Source: Bacteroidales bacterium (GTDB lineage Bacteria > Bacteroidota > Bacteroidia > Bacteroidales > UBA12077). From it: 64,000 nucleotides of DNA. Both the position numbers and the translations under genes were made by a program. The notes below the pieces were generated by a model, which made no database searches, was not told where the DNA came from, and saw nothing but the letters and a program-made list of their open reading frames with translations. The stretch is from NCBI GenBank assembly GCA_030637515.1, contig DAOWGM010000008.1, forward strand, positions 18,149 to 82,148, read 5' to 3'. Below are positions 16,277 to 24,542 of this stretch, piece after piece (position 1 is the first letter of the stretch; every line of letters begins with the position of its first letter).

Positions 16277-18520
16277 TTATTTCTCATCAGTATTTTTATA
16301 TATTATCCACGACATAACAAATTTTATTTCCGGATAAGAAAAATCGTCTCCCAAATATTCTTTTATTTCTTTTAAACGCGTTGTGTCAAGTTCTGATGCT
16401 GCATACACAATCTCATCTATTCGTTCCTGCACAACAAGCCCATTGATTTTAATTATCCCCTCTTTAACACAGTTACTTATATGACCTTCAATTGTTCGTA
16501 CATTTAATGATCGTTCATCAGCAATTTGCTCAATTGACTTTCCCTGTTTATACAGCGCACATGTAATTATTGATGTTTTAACTTTAGGCTCACCTTTATT
16601 CTCTTTTGAATTTTCTGATTTCTTTTTCTTTTCTTCCTCCGGTTTTTTGACTGTTTCTGTTATTGATTGAAACGTTTTCTTATTCAATTCTTCATTATTT
16701 AAAATAGCATTACATAAGGCTTCAGATTTGTAAATAAGCAGTATTTGACCATAAAAAACAGCCTGAAGTTCTTTTAATTCAGCAAGATACTTTTTTATTC
16801 CTTTCTCTTTTCGAACTAAGGTAATATGTGATTCTATTTCGTCTTGTTTTTCTTTTAATAAGGGAACAAAATAATCTTTTGCAGCTATCACTCTTTCTTT
16901 TAAACAAGATAAATAATCTTCTTGGTTTAATTTAATTATTGATTTAATTTGATTTTGGAATTTACCCGATATATCAACTAATACTAATGTATTTTTTAGT
17001 TGATTTTGCGCCCATTTTAAGTGTTTCTGTTTGGAAGATTTATTAGAATCTTTATCGTATGTTTCGATATGACCGCGCAAAGCAATCGCTAAAGTGCTAA
17101 AATCAAAAGATTCCGACACTTTATTATTAACATATTGCTTCGACTCCGATTCGTATTTATTATCTGCATCATTAATTGATGTTTTCGTTTGAGAAAAAGT
17201 TAAAAGAGTCTTATCCGTTTCCGGACCCGACCAACGAACAAGAGATGCCAACACCAATCCTTTTAATGATGTTAGCCTCGATAAAGCAACATATGTTTGT
17301 CCGGCAGCAAAAGCCTGCGATATATCAATAATGGCATTTTCGAAAGTTAAACCCTGACTTTTATGTATTGTAATAGCCCATGCCAGTTTAATAGGATAAT
17401 GTACAAAAGTTCCAACAATTTTTTCTTCGATTTCTTTACTTATTTTATTTAAAGCAAATTTTTTGTTTTCCCAGGTATATTTCTCTACTTCAGCAGGATG
17501 TGATCCGTCCGAAAAACTTACAATAATATTACTGTCCGAAACAGACTCTATTTTGCCAATTTTACCGTTATAATACGCTTGGTTACCTGAGTAATCGTTT
17601 TTAATAAACATTACCTGTGCGCCTTTTTTAAGTTCTAAGGTAATATCAATTGGGTAAGCCTGTTCGTTAAACTCTCCATCAATATATGCATCAAAATGAT
17701 ATGATTTACCTGCTAATTTCTCAAGAGCTTGTTTGTTAATCTTATCAGCTTTATGATTATGAGTAGTTAAATAAATATATCCCTCGTTTTCGAGTAAATT
17801 AAATTGTGGTTTATACTGTTTATTAATAATATCAATATCTGTCTGGTTAATTTTATTTAACCTGAAATTGTTCAACAAACCAATAAAATCAGTATCCGTT
17901 TGGCGATAAATTTTTTCCAGCTCCAAATGAATTATATCCGTTTGGGTAAACGTAGTAGCATTAAAAAAGAAGATGCCTGAATAGTACCTTTTTAGAATAT
18001 TCCATTCTTCATTTTTAATAACAGGAGGTAATTGCCAGAGATCACCAATAAATAAAATTTGCAACCCTCCAAAAGGATAATTGTTTCGTCGTACATAGCG
18101 CAGAATATTATCGATAGCATCTAATAAATCGGCTCGTAACATGCTAACCTCATCAATAATTAACAATTCCATTTCGCGTAATAATGCCTTTTTATGCGAA
18201 TTCATTTTAAGATTTCGAATAAGCGTTTTGGGAGTTGTTAATTGAAATGAAAACTCGCTACCGGCAGGTATCACATTATCGGGAATATATGAACCAAAAG
18301 GTAAATGAAACAATGAATGTAAAGTTACACCACCGGCATTAATTGCCGCTATTCCTGTAGGAGCTGCGATAACTGCTTTCTTGTGGGTAGTATCAACAAT
18401 TTGTTTTAATAAGGTTGTTTTTCCCGTACCGGCTTTTCCTGTTAAAAAAATAGATTGGTTTGTTCCGTTAATAAATTTCGAAACATAGTATGAAACATTA
18501 TTCTCATTATGATTATTCAT
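16277..18520 (-). CDS. Pif1/RecD-like superfamily 1 helicase with C-terminal helix-turn-helix
   Basis: This 747-residue protein has Walker A GKAGTGKTT (about 28-36), APTGIAAINAGG, Walker B LLIIDEVSML (about 113-122) and GDLWQLPPV. A late SF1 motif KLAWAITIHKSQGLTFENAIID and a final QTYVALSRLTSLKGL complete the helicase core, which is intact. After a Lys/Glu-rich coiled region (about 440-640), the C-terminus holds a helix-turn-helix (KSIEQIADERSLNVRTIEGHI, about 673-693), as in HTH_40-type helicases. It probably unwinds DNA in replication or recombination repair. It lies just inside the tRNA-Arg repeat. It may be chromosomal cargo rather than mobile DNA, since similar helicases are common in the phylum. 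Confidence 0.88.
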   Translation of the reverse strand: MNNHNENNVSYYVSKFINGTNQSIFLTGKAGTGKTTLLKQIVDTTHKKAVIAAPTGIAAINAGGVTLHSLFHLPFGSYIPDNVIPAGSEFSFQLTTPKTLIRNLKMNSHKKALLREMELLIIDEVSMLRADLLDAIDNILRYVRRNNYPFGGLQILFIGDLWQLPPVIKNEEWNILKRYYSGIFFFNATTFTQTDIIHLELEKIYRQTDTDFIGLLNNFRLNKINQTDIDIINKQYKPQFNLLENEGYIYLTTHNHKADKINKQALEKLAGKSYHFDAYIDGEFNEQAYPIDITLELKKGAQVMFIKNDYSGNQAYYNGKIGKIESVSDSNIIVSFSDGSHPAEVEKYTWENKKFALNKISKEIEEKIVGTFVHYPIKLAWAITIHKSQGLTFENAIIDISQAFAAGQTYVALSRLTSLKGLVLASLVRWSGPETDKTLLTFSQTKTSINDADNKYESESKQYVNNKVSESFDFSTLAIALRGHIETYDKDSNKSSKQKHLKWAQNQLKNTLVLVDISGKFQNQIKSIIKLNQEDYLSCLKERVIAAKDYFVPLLKEKQDEIESHITLVRKEKGIKKYLAELKELQAVFYGQILLIYKSEALCNAILNNEELNKKTFQSITETVKKPEEEKKKKSENSKENKGEPKVKTSIITCALYKQGKSIEQIADERSLNVRTIEGHISNCVKEGIIKINGLVVQERIDEIVYAASELDTTRLKEIKEYLGDDFSYPEIKFVMSWIIYKNTDEK

Positions 18521-18781
18521 TTACTAATAATTCTAAGCATTTACTTTTCTTTTAAAGCTAAGTATTCTCTATTTATTATTGTAACTTTTCTGCTGTTTTA
18601 ATCAGGAAAACATAACTTCAGGCGGGTTATATTCAGAACAAATGCATTTTAAAGGTTTTTTTATTGAATTTGGAATTGCTTTTTTATACTTATACTATTC
18701 TTTACTATCTTTTTCTTTTATAGCATCTTAAATGTTTCAATATTCATAAAACAAATTTGGCAAATCTAAAAATAAGATTCT

Positions 18782-18860
18782 TTATTTAGTAAATACAGTA
18801 TGTAAGTAGGTTTCAAGGCTTACATTAAAATCGACAGGACTTTCATAAAAGAAAATATAA
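18782..18860 (-). pseudogene. Scar of an alpha/beta-hydrolase gene (3' end only)
   Basis: The minus strand reads YIFFYESPVDFNVSLETYLH then TVFTK and stop. It matches codon for codon the C-terminus of the intact hydrolase gene at 23600 (HIFFYESPADFNVSFEAYLH). DNA identity is high across about 75 bases and ends abruptly on both sides. No start or upstream hydrolase sequence remains. It is the only recognisable feature in the 460-base gap between the helicase and hipA genes. Confidence 0.75.
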
Positions 18861-18980
18861 GTTCATTGTTTATTAAGCTTCAGAAGCATCTATATTATGA
18901 TAAAACAGTTTAAATGTAGTGTGTTTATCGAGTATTAAAAAATCTAACTGTTAACTTAAAATTAGACTCTCTATATGATT

Positions 18981-20249
18981 CTAATCTTCTGATTTTGAAA
19001 ATGCAATGTTTTTTAGGTCTTGTTCTGCTTTAGAAATTCCATATTTCACTGCAATTGCTTTCCAGCTTTGAACAGATTTTTTTACTTCATTAATTATTTT
19101 GATTGCTTGCTCTTTGCTTAAACGAAAGTATTCATGTACTTCCATGGCAAGATCAAGATCAAGTGCATTATCATTTTCCGAAATATTTAACTTTAGTCCT
19201 GTTCCTGTTTCATTAGGGTTTATATCGTATGCAGGAGATAACAGCCAACCTTTTTCTGAAAGTATAAAACCATGGTTTCGTAAATGATCATCAGTATTTG
19301 AAACACAAATACTAAAAACTATTCTTCTCCAAAGTTCTTCTAAATCACTATTAACATTAGCTCCATTATTTGAAATAAACTCTACTAATTCTAAATAACT
19401 TGCTCCATCACTATGGTCCTGTCCATCAGTATAACCTAACATAGTCATCGCAGATGCAAAATGAATTCGTTCATTTTCTTCGGATCTGTCAAATCGTTTA
19501 GTTAGAAAAGTATAATAATCGGAAGAAAACTTTTGTGCCTTGGACTCTGCCATATTAATGCCCGCTTTTAAAGCTAATTCATAAGTTACCATTTCCCATC
19601 CTCCAACATTACCATTATCAGCACGACTTGGGAATTTTGCAATCCACAAATTTCCATCTTTGCCAATTACACTAGCTTTAGGCCTTGCGCCTCCTAATGA
19701 AGAACCCGGTGCAATTAACATACTCAGCCATTTAAAATATTCCGGATCATCTGTAATATCATCTTCCTCCAATTTTAAACTAATTTGTTCCAGCTCCCTT
19801 AGTGATGTCCATGGAGGGCTTGCTAATTTTCTGTTGTCATTTAAAAATGGACCATTCTCTTCTAATTTAAATCTTAACGCTCCCATTCTGTGTCCATCAA
19901 AAACGCCAAGTAAATAATCCGTTTCAAAGAGTGTTTGTTCTGTTCTTTTTTCAATTCTAGCCAAGGCCGCTTCTCTTCTTCTCATTAGTAAACGCCCCCA
20001 ACGATCCGGTGATGAATCTGTAAAAATTTCGAAGTTTTTCTTTTCTTCATCACTCAAATAATGTAGACCTGGGTATAATTGCAATTCAGGATCAAGTAAA
20101 AAAGCATTTTCTGAATTCAACCATTCTTTGGTGTATTCAAATGAAAATATTTCTTTTCCTCTTAATCGTTCAGAGTATAAATACCCAATTAAAGATGGAG
20201 TTTCAAATCCCTGCCAATCAGCATATACATAAATTTTTCTTTTACTCAT
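18981..20249 (-). CDS. hipA: HipA family serine/threonine kinase toxin
   Basis: The protein has 423 residues from the GTG at 20252, or 422 from the preferred ATG at 20249. It has the HipA N-terminal subdomain and kinase-like C-terminal domain. Visible motifs are the Gly-rich GSSLGGARPKAS (about 190-201), the ATP-binding Lys in LWIAKFPS, the catalytic SNTDDHLRNHGFI (about 317-329) and the metal-binding LSPAYDINP. In E. coli, HipA phosphorylates glutamyl-tRNA synthetase and induces dormancy; all residues needed for kinase activity are here. The start overlaps the hipB end by 8 bases, the normal antitoxin-first order. It is the distal gene of the hipBA operon in the tRNA-bounded segment. Confidence 0.92.
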   Translation of the reverse strand: MSKRKIYVYADWQGFETPSLIGYLYSERLRGKEIFSFEYTKEWLNSENAFLLDPELQLYPGLHYLSDEEKKNFEIFTDSSPDRWGRLLMRRREAALARIEKRTEQTLFETDYLLGVFDGHRMGALRFKLEENGPFLNDNRKLASPPWTSLRELEQISLKLEEDDITDDPEYFKWLSMLIAPGSSLGGARPKASVIGKDGNLWIAKFPSRADNGNVGGWEMVTYELALKAGINMAESKAQKFSSDYYTFLTKRFDRSEENERIHFASAMTMLGYTDGQDHSDGASYLELVEFISNNGANVNSDLEELWRRIVFSICVSNTDDHLRNHGFILSEKGWLLSPAYDINPNETGTGLKLNISENDNALDLDLAMEVHEYFRLSKEQAIKIINEVKKSVQSWKAIAVKYGISKAEQDLKNIAFSKSED

Positions 20250-20565
20250 CACTCATTCTTTTAGGTGCTCTTCTTTGTGTATTAATTTTGGCATCTTGTA
20301 ATTTTCTTCCCAATACATCATCCTTTGCCAAAAGCAAAAAATCCTTTTCTAACCCTAAAACATGTAAAACAGAAAAATATAATCCAATGCTAACAGTAGG
20401 AGCTCCTTTCTCAATTTCAGTTAATGTTGGTCTGCTAATATTCGCTCTTTCTGAAACCTGTTCAGAACTTAATTTTCGTCTCAACCTTGCTATTTTAATA
20501 TTCCCCCCTAATTCAGATAATATTCGCGAGGATTTAGGTAATAGAATAATTTTTCTTTTTGCCAT
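20242..20565 (-). CDS. hipB: HipB-like XRE family antitoxin and repressor
   Basis: The protein has 107 residues with one Cro/C1-type helix-turn-helix: LGGNIKIARLRRKLSSEQVS then ERANISRPTLTEIEKG (about 20-55). It precedes and overlaps hipA, so it is the likely antitoxin and autorepressor. The basic N-terminus (MAKRKIILLPKSSRIL) and short C-terminal tail are typical of HipB. Several TTTGTCATT-like repeats lie just upstream of the start and are candidate operators. Confidence 0.9.
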   Translation of the reverse strand: MAKRKIILLPKSSRILSELGGNIKIARLRRKLSSEQVSERANISRPTLTEIEKGAPTVSIGLYFSVLHVLGLEKDFLLLAKDDVLGRKLQDAKINTQRRAPKRMSDE

Positions 20566-20583
20566 AACATTTAATATATTTTA

Positions 20584-20695
20584 CAAATATAGTGTGTTTT
20601 GTCAATTATATTTGGCATTATGCAATTTTATTTGTCATTTTACTAATTTAATTATGCATTACACTAATATTATTTGTCATTTGTTAATTTAATTA
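20584..20695 (-). promoter_or_regulatory. hipBA promoter and candidate HipB operators
   Basis: CAAATATA at 20584-20591 reads TATATTTG on the minus strand, a perfect -7 box 19 bases before the hipB start. Upstream are repeated plus-strand motifs: TTTGGCATT (about 20611), and two longer copies TATTTGTCATTT with TAATTTAATTA at 20629-20654 and 20671-20695. They are spaced about two to four helical turns apart. They are probable autoregulatory sites; binding by HipB is inferred. Confidence 0.5.
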
Positions 20696-20851
20696 ATATC
20701 ATTCAAAAAGTTTATGATATGAAATAACTCATACAAAAATTCCAAAGCTATAGGTCCAGTTTATATTTATTTGTGAGAAGACCTACCATAAAGTATCTTG
20801 ATTTGAAAACTCTACCGGAAGTTAACTTTTCATATTCATCTCGTTTTTCGT

Positions 20852-20868
20852 TCCTGTTGGGGCTACAA
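20852..20868 (+). repeat. Distal direct repeat (attR-like) of tRNA-Arg 3' end
   Basis: This 17-base exact copy of 16161-16177 is not part of any foldable tRNA. It is followed within three bases by a GC-rich terminator. In the 20566-20851 gap before it I see only the hipBA control region. Confidence 0.75.
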
Positions 20869-20870
20869 AA

Positions 20871-20895
20871 AAAGCCGGCTAATTCGCCGGCTTTT
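20871..20895. terminator. GC-rich bidirectional terminator
   Basis: AAAGCCGGC and GCCGGCTTT enclose a 6-base loop, with A and T tracts on both sides. It can end the convergent repeat-protein gene on the minus strand. By position it probably once ended the tRNA-Arg transcript, before the 4.7-kb insertion. Confidence 0.85.
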
Positions 20896-20913
20896 ATATT
20901 TAATTGTTTGTTT

Positions 20914-22611
20914 TTATTCTGCATTTTCTGTAACACACTCTTTTAGAGCTAATAAAATATTTCTTGCACTCTCGATGTCTGAAACATGAATATTCATCTG
21001 GCTTGCATAACTTTGTATTTCACCATCTTTATAAATTTTAATTACTTTGGTATTGTAATTTGTAACTAAATTAACCGATAATTTTTTTCCTGAAATATCA
21101 TATTCAAGACTATTAGGATTTATATCAGATAAATTAAATTCATATATATATTCTGTGTTTTTCTTAACAGTAATTTCCTTCAGCGTTAATCTGAGTTTAT
21201 TATTATCTTCTGATATTCTTTCTAATAACTGACTGTATACTGTTTCTCCTACAGAAACCTCAGTTGTGTTTTCAATAAGCCAGTCTATTTTATTTCCAAT
21301 ATTCTGTTCAGGAACAAGCCTTGCGATATTTGACTCACACAGAGGTATTGTCTTTTTAAAAACATGCAATAATAAACGCGCATTTTCCATATCATTACAT
21401 AAAATTTCTATGTCGTTAATATAATTCTGTTGTTCGTCGTTTTCGAAAACTTTTATTAATTTACTGTCCCCTACTGTCTGAAAAGTTAATACGAACTTTT
21501 TTCCACTAACTTTATAATCTAATGAGTTCTGATTAATGTCAGAAAGATTAAATTCATACCTTGAATCAACCTTCTTTTTCATGTCGTCTTTAACAATACT
21601 CAGTTTTGTTATACAGTCGTTTAAAAATATCTGATCATACGTTATTTCGCCAATAACAATATTGCCAATACTTCTACTTAACAAGGTTGTTGCTTCGTTT
21701 AAATCACTAATTATCGGCAATGAGCTTTTAAGTTCTTCTTCTGCAAGAGGAATAGTCTGATCTAAAATGTATCTTAAATCTCGTGCATTCTCAATATTAT
21801 ATGCAATAATTTTAATTTTATATCCGTAATTTGAAAGTTCTCCTTCTGCATAGCTTTTAATAAGCTTTCTTTTACCTTTTGTTTCAAAAACAACTGAAAA
21901 CACAGCTCCCTTAACTTCAAATTTTAATGAGTTTAGATTAATATCTGCTAAATTAAATTCAAACTTTCTTGTTTTAGATGATTTTTCACTTGTTTCAACA
22001 ACCTCAAGATTAACTTTTCCGGTATATAGTTCGTCTTTAGTTAATTTTTGCTGAAACGATTCGTCATTAATATTTACATCCTTAACATTTTCTGTTAACC
22101 AAATAAGCTTTTCTTCATAAGAGTCCAAACTAAATTTATTCTCCATAATATTTTCAGCAACAGGAATCAGCTCTTTTATTTTTTCTTTAATTATTCGTGC
22201 ATTATCAATATCTTCAGCATATATTTTTACAAGCTTATTATATGAATCAAGCTCGCCATTTTTAGTTATTGTAACTAACTTTTGATTTTTATCAACTATT
22301 AATTGTACATACATTTTTTCTTTTTCGGTTATTTCCCTTACCATAACAGGGTCGATATCTGCAAGGTTAAATTCATAAATAAACTCTGTTATTTCACCTT
22401 TTTGATTAATCTCTTTATTTATAAAACTAATTACTCCTGGTAGAACAATCTTAATTTCTTGTTCAAATGTGAGCTTTGTTGTACTAACCGTTTTAATGTT
22501 TTCTGTTAACTCTTCAATAATACCGTTAAATTGATCTGCCTGCGCTTTTAAATTTGGTGCGCAAACACTCAATAGAAACATCCCTAAAAGAAAAAAATAA
22601 ACTCGCTTCAT
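20914..22611 (-). CDS. Secreted protein with four tandem repeats, function unknown
   Basis: The ATG at 22611 starts a good signal peptide (MKRVYFFLLGMFLLSVCAPN then LKAQ). The frame upstream to 22755 is hydrophobic but not signal-like and is left out. The mature protein of about 540 residues consists of four imperfect repeats of about 135 residues. Each runs: a helix with a W/L-T-E-N motif, a strand pair, the hallmark YEFNLSDINxNSLxY, strands ending KLIKxY, then ENARxLLxxxxxxIPLxE. I do not recognise the domain. Within each repeat the layout suggests an alpha+beta fold and a binding or scaffold role in the periplasm or on the surface. It is followed by a terminator and preceded by a TapB-like gene on the same strand. 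Confidence 0.75.
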   Translation of the reverse strand: MKRVYFFLLGMFLLSVCAPNLKAQADQFNGIIEELTENIKTVSTTKLTFEQEIKIVLPGVISFINKEINQKGEITEFIYEFNLADIDPVMVREITEKEKMYVQLIVDKNQKLVTITKNGELDSYNKLVKIYAEDIDNARIIKEKIKELIPVAENIMENKFSLDSYEEKLIWLTENVKDVNINDESFQQKLTKDELYTGKVNLEVVETSEKSSKTRKFEFNLADINLNSLKFEVKGAVFSVVFETKGKRKLIKSYAEGELSNYGYKIKIIAYNIENARDLRYILDQTIPLAEEELKSSLPIISDLNEATTLLSRSIGNIVIGEITYDQIFLNDCITKLSIVKDDMKKKVDSRYEFNLSDINQNSLDYKVSGKKFVLTFQTVGDSKLIKVFENDEQQNYINDIEILCNDMENARLLLHVFKKTIPLCESNIARLVPEQNIGNKIDWLIENTTEVSVGETVYSQLLERISEDNNKLRLTLKEITVKKNTEYIYEFNLSDINPNSLEYDISGKKLSVNLVTNYNTKVIKIYKDGEIQSYASQMNIHVSDIESARNILLALKECVTENAE

Positions 22612-22772
22612 TTTAAAAAATTTTAAATTATACTTATAATTACTGCTTTTAAAAACATAAATGTACCATAAAATATATTTTATGATACATTTTATGGAAA
22701 AATAAATTAGAACTCTGTTAAAAAACAAGAAACTGTTAATGCAAAAAGACTTCATTTGAGTTTAAACGTGTA

Positions 22773-22802
22773 AAAACCAGAGAAGTATTCTTCTCTGGTT
22801 TT
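22773..22802 (-). terminator. Terminator overlapping the TapB-like stop codon
   Basis: AAAACCAGAGAAG and CTTCTCTGGTTTT form a 13-bp stem with a 4-base loop. On the minus strand it begins within the stop codon of the gene ending at 22801 and continues into T-rich DNA, so it separates that gene from the four-repeat gene. Confidence 0.8.
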
Positions 22803-23526
22803 AACTAAATTTATTTAAAAATAGTCTATTAGGAGACAGCTCATTATTTATTCCTGTCAATAATGTATATCCCATAGTTTTTCCATTAGAATACGTTTCG
22901 CTCTTTACGGTTCCAACATCTTCTGCAATCCATTCTGCTGCTTCCATTCGAACACTAAACATTGACTTAACTGTCATTGTATAAGTAATTTTGTAACAAC
23001 TAAAAATTCCTGCATTTGTAGTAATTTCTTCTTTTGCTTCAACTTTTCTTTTAGTAATATCAGTTACCATACCCATTATTTTCATTCCTTCAGAATAAAT
23101 ACTAATCTCTAATTTTCCGTCTTTTAATTCATCTCCAACATTCAGGTTAGCAGGAATCTCAAGATTATCGCTATTTACCTTCACATCCATATCCTCATAT
23201 GCTGCCATTGTTTGAGCATCCATAAAGCTTTTCATATCGATAGAATATGTGCCATTTTCACATTTAACACTATACTCATTTGAACCTGTTTCTTTTCCTT
23301 TCTTATCAAATGATTGTGTTTCTATTTTTGCCGTATAAGCACCTCCTGTTTCAATTATTTCTTTACTAATCTGAATACTACTTCCTGTTAGCTTATCTTT
23401 TCCATCAAAGCTTTTATATTCTATTTGTGCTCCTTGCTTTTTTGGAAAATAATATTTGCAATCTTGCGCTAATGTAATTACAGCAACAAAAAGAAACATC
23501 GATACCAATACCATTGTTTTTTTCAT
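22801..23526 (-). CDS. TapB-like (DUF3108-type) secreted protein
   Basis: The protein has 241 residues with a signal peptide (MKKTMVLVSMFLFVAVITLA, cleavage before QDC). The body is rich in beta-strands and has TNAGIFSCYKITYTMTV and WIAEDVGTVKSETYSNG, the pattern of TapB/DUF3108-like lipid-binding-type barrels described in Bacteroidota. The opening YYFPKKQGAQIEYKSFDGKD is also usual for the group. The precise function is unknown. It is not clearly in an operon, since a terminator overlaps its stop. Confidence 0.7.
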   Translation of the reverse strand: MKKTMVLVSMFLFVAVITLAQDCKYYFPKKQGAQIEYKSFDGKDKLTGSSIQISKEIIETGGAYTAKIETQSFDKKGKETGSNEYSVKCENGTYSIDMKSFMDAQTMAAYEDMDVKVNSDNLEIPANLNVGDELKDGKLEISIYSEGMKIMGMVTDITKRKVEAKEEITTNAGIFSCYKITYTMTVKSMFSVRMEAAEWIAEDVGTVKSETYSNGKTMGYTLLTGINNELSPNRLFLNKFS

Positions 23527-23599
23527 TGTGTTACTTATTTGATTTATATTAAAAAATTTGTGATTAAAACAATCCTTGTATTATAGAGTATTTGTAAAT

Positions 23600-24421
23600 C
23601 TAATTGTTAAATGCAGTATGTAAATATGCCTCAAAACTTACATTAAAATCAGCTGGACTTTCGTAAAAGAAAATATGTCCGGTGTCTTTAATAATTTGAA
23701 TAATAGTTCTCCAAATTGTAGGAATATCAATTGAGTTTAAATAATCAAAATTGATAATCAGATCAAGTTCTCCAAAATAAACCGCAACAGGAACTTTTAT
23801 GTTTTTAATTATTTCAATCTGGTCCTTATAATCTCCTTTCAGAATTGATTTGAAAAGACATTCTCTGGTTTTTAAATCTGCTTTCCTTATTATTTCTGGT
23901 ATAAATTCCGGGTATTTTGTTTTTTCTTCTACAAGTAATGCTGCAAATTGATGTACCTCACTATCGTCCATTCCGGCTTTTGCAAATGTTTCAAAAAATG
24001 ATTTTTTTAGAAACATTTCATCGGTTACAGGATTCGAAAAAGGAACAGCCCCAAGCAATACAAGCCCTGACGGATTATTTAATTTATCAAAAGCCTCTAT
24101 AATTATATTTGCTCCTGTATTATGACCCACATACACAGCATCTTCAAGCTTTAACTCCTTACAAAAATCAATCAGAAAATTACTTAATCCGGAAATTGTA
24201 TAATCATTTTCTGGATTATCTGAAGCTTCGGAATTTCCATAACCTATTAAATCCAGTGCTATAAACCTGAACTGATAAGATAAAACCGAATCAATTAATT
24301 GTCTGATAAATATTGAGGCCGATGATGACATTCCATGAACAAAAACAACAGGATGTCCATTGTCTTTGGATTCGTAATAAAAAATGTCTTTCCCTTTGAT
24401 GTTAACTTTCTTTTGTTTCAT
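23600..24421 (-). CDS. Alpha/beta-hydrolase fold protein lacking the nucleophile Ser
   Basis: This 273-residue protein has the canonical fold order. VVFVHGMSSSASIF is the oxyanion loop, the elbow VGHNTGANIIIEA (about 99-111) follows, FGELDLII holds the acid, and DTGHIFFYESP holds the His (about 249). The nucleophile position G-x-S-x-G reads GHNTG, with Asn instead of Ser, Asp or Cys. Normal ester hydrolysis is therefore unlikely unless another residue substitutes; a binding or signalling role is possible. There is no signal peptide, so it is cytoplasmic. A 75-base scar of a close relative lies at 18782. Confidence 0.85.
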   Translation of the reverse strand: MKQKKVNIKGKDIFYYESKDNGHPVVFVHGMSSSASIFIRQLIDSVLSYQFRFIALDLIGYGNSEASDNPENDYTISGLSNFLIDFCKELKLEDAVYVGHNTGANIIIEAFDKLNNPSGLVLLGAVPFSNPVTDEMFLKKSFFETFAKAGMDDSEVHQFAALLVEEKTKYPEFIPEIIRKADLKTRECLFKSILKGDYKDQIEIIKNIKVPVAVYFGELDLIINFDYLNSIDIPTIWRTIIQIIKDTGHIFFYESPADFNVSFEAYLHTAFNN

Positions 24422-24529
24422 CCGTAAGTTTTTTATTTATATAAATTTATGAATTCTATAAGTATTAGTCAAGTTAAAAATCAAACCTAGTATTAATCTT
24501 ACTAATATTATTTCTATTTTTAATTAAAC

Positions 24530-24537
24530 TAATTTTG
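24530..24537 (+). promoter_or_regulatory. Candidate -7 box very close to the M1 peptidase start
   Basis: TAATTTTG fits TAnnTTTG and ends only 5 bases before the ATG, so transcription would start at or near the start codon (leaderless). No TTTG is seen at the -33 distance, which weakens the call. Confidence 0.3.
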
Positions 24538-24542
24538 TTGTT

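Larger units (their letters stand above)
16161..20868. mobile_element. Putative tRNA-Arg integrated segment bounded by 17-bp direct repeats, no integrase
   Basis: TCCTGTTGGGGCTACAA, the 3' end of the tRNA-Arg gene, is found at 16161-16177 and again at 20852-20868 in direct orientation. The 4.7 kb between them holds a Pif1-like helicase, a scar of an alpha/beta-hydrolase gene and a hipBA pair. A tRNA-type terminator follows the distal copy, as if the DNA had been inserted between the tRNA and its terminator. No recombinase gene is present, so it would be a decayed or trans-mobilised element. The boundary repeats are seen; integration is inference. Confidence 0.6.

Noticed and set aside
20748..20936. 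Open frame of 62 codons on the minus strand crossing the terminator and the distal tRNA repeat
   Set aside because: It runs through a terminator stem and the 17-base direct repeat, has no clear start or family resemblance, and overlaps the end of the four-repeat gene.
22612..22755. N-terminal extension of the four-repeat protein
   Set aside because: It lies before a clear signal peptide that starts at 22611; the signal must be N-terminal.
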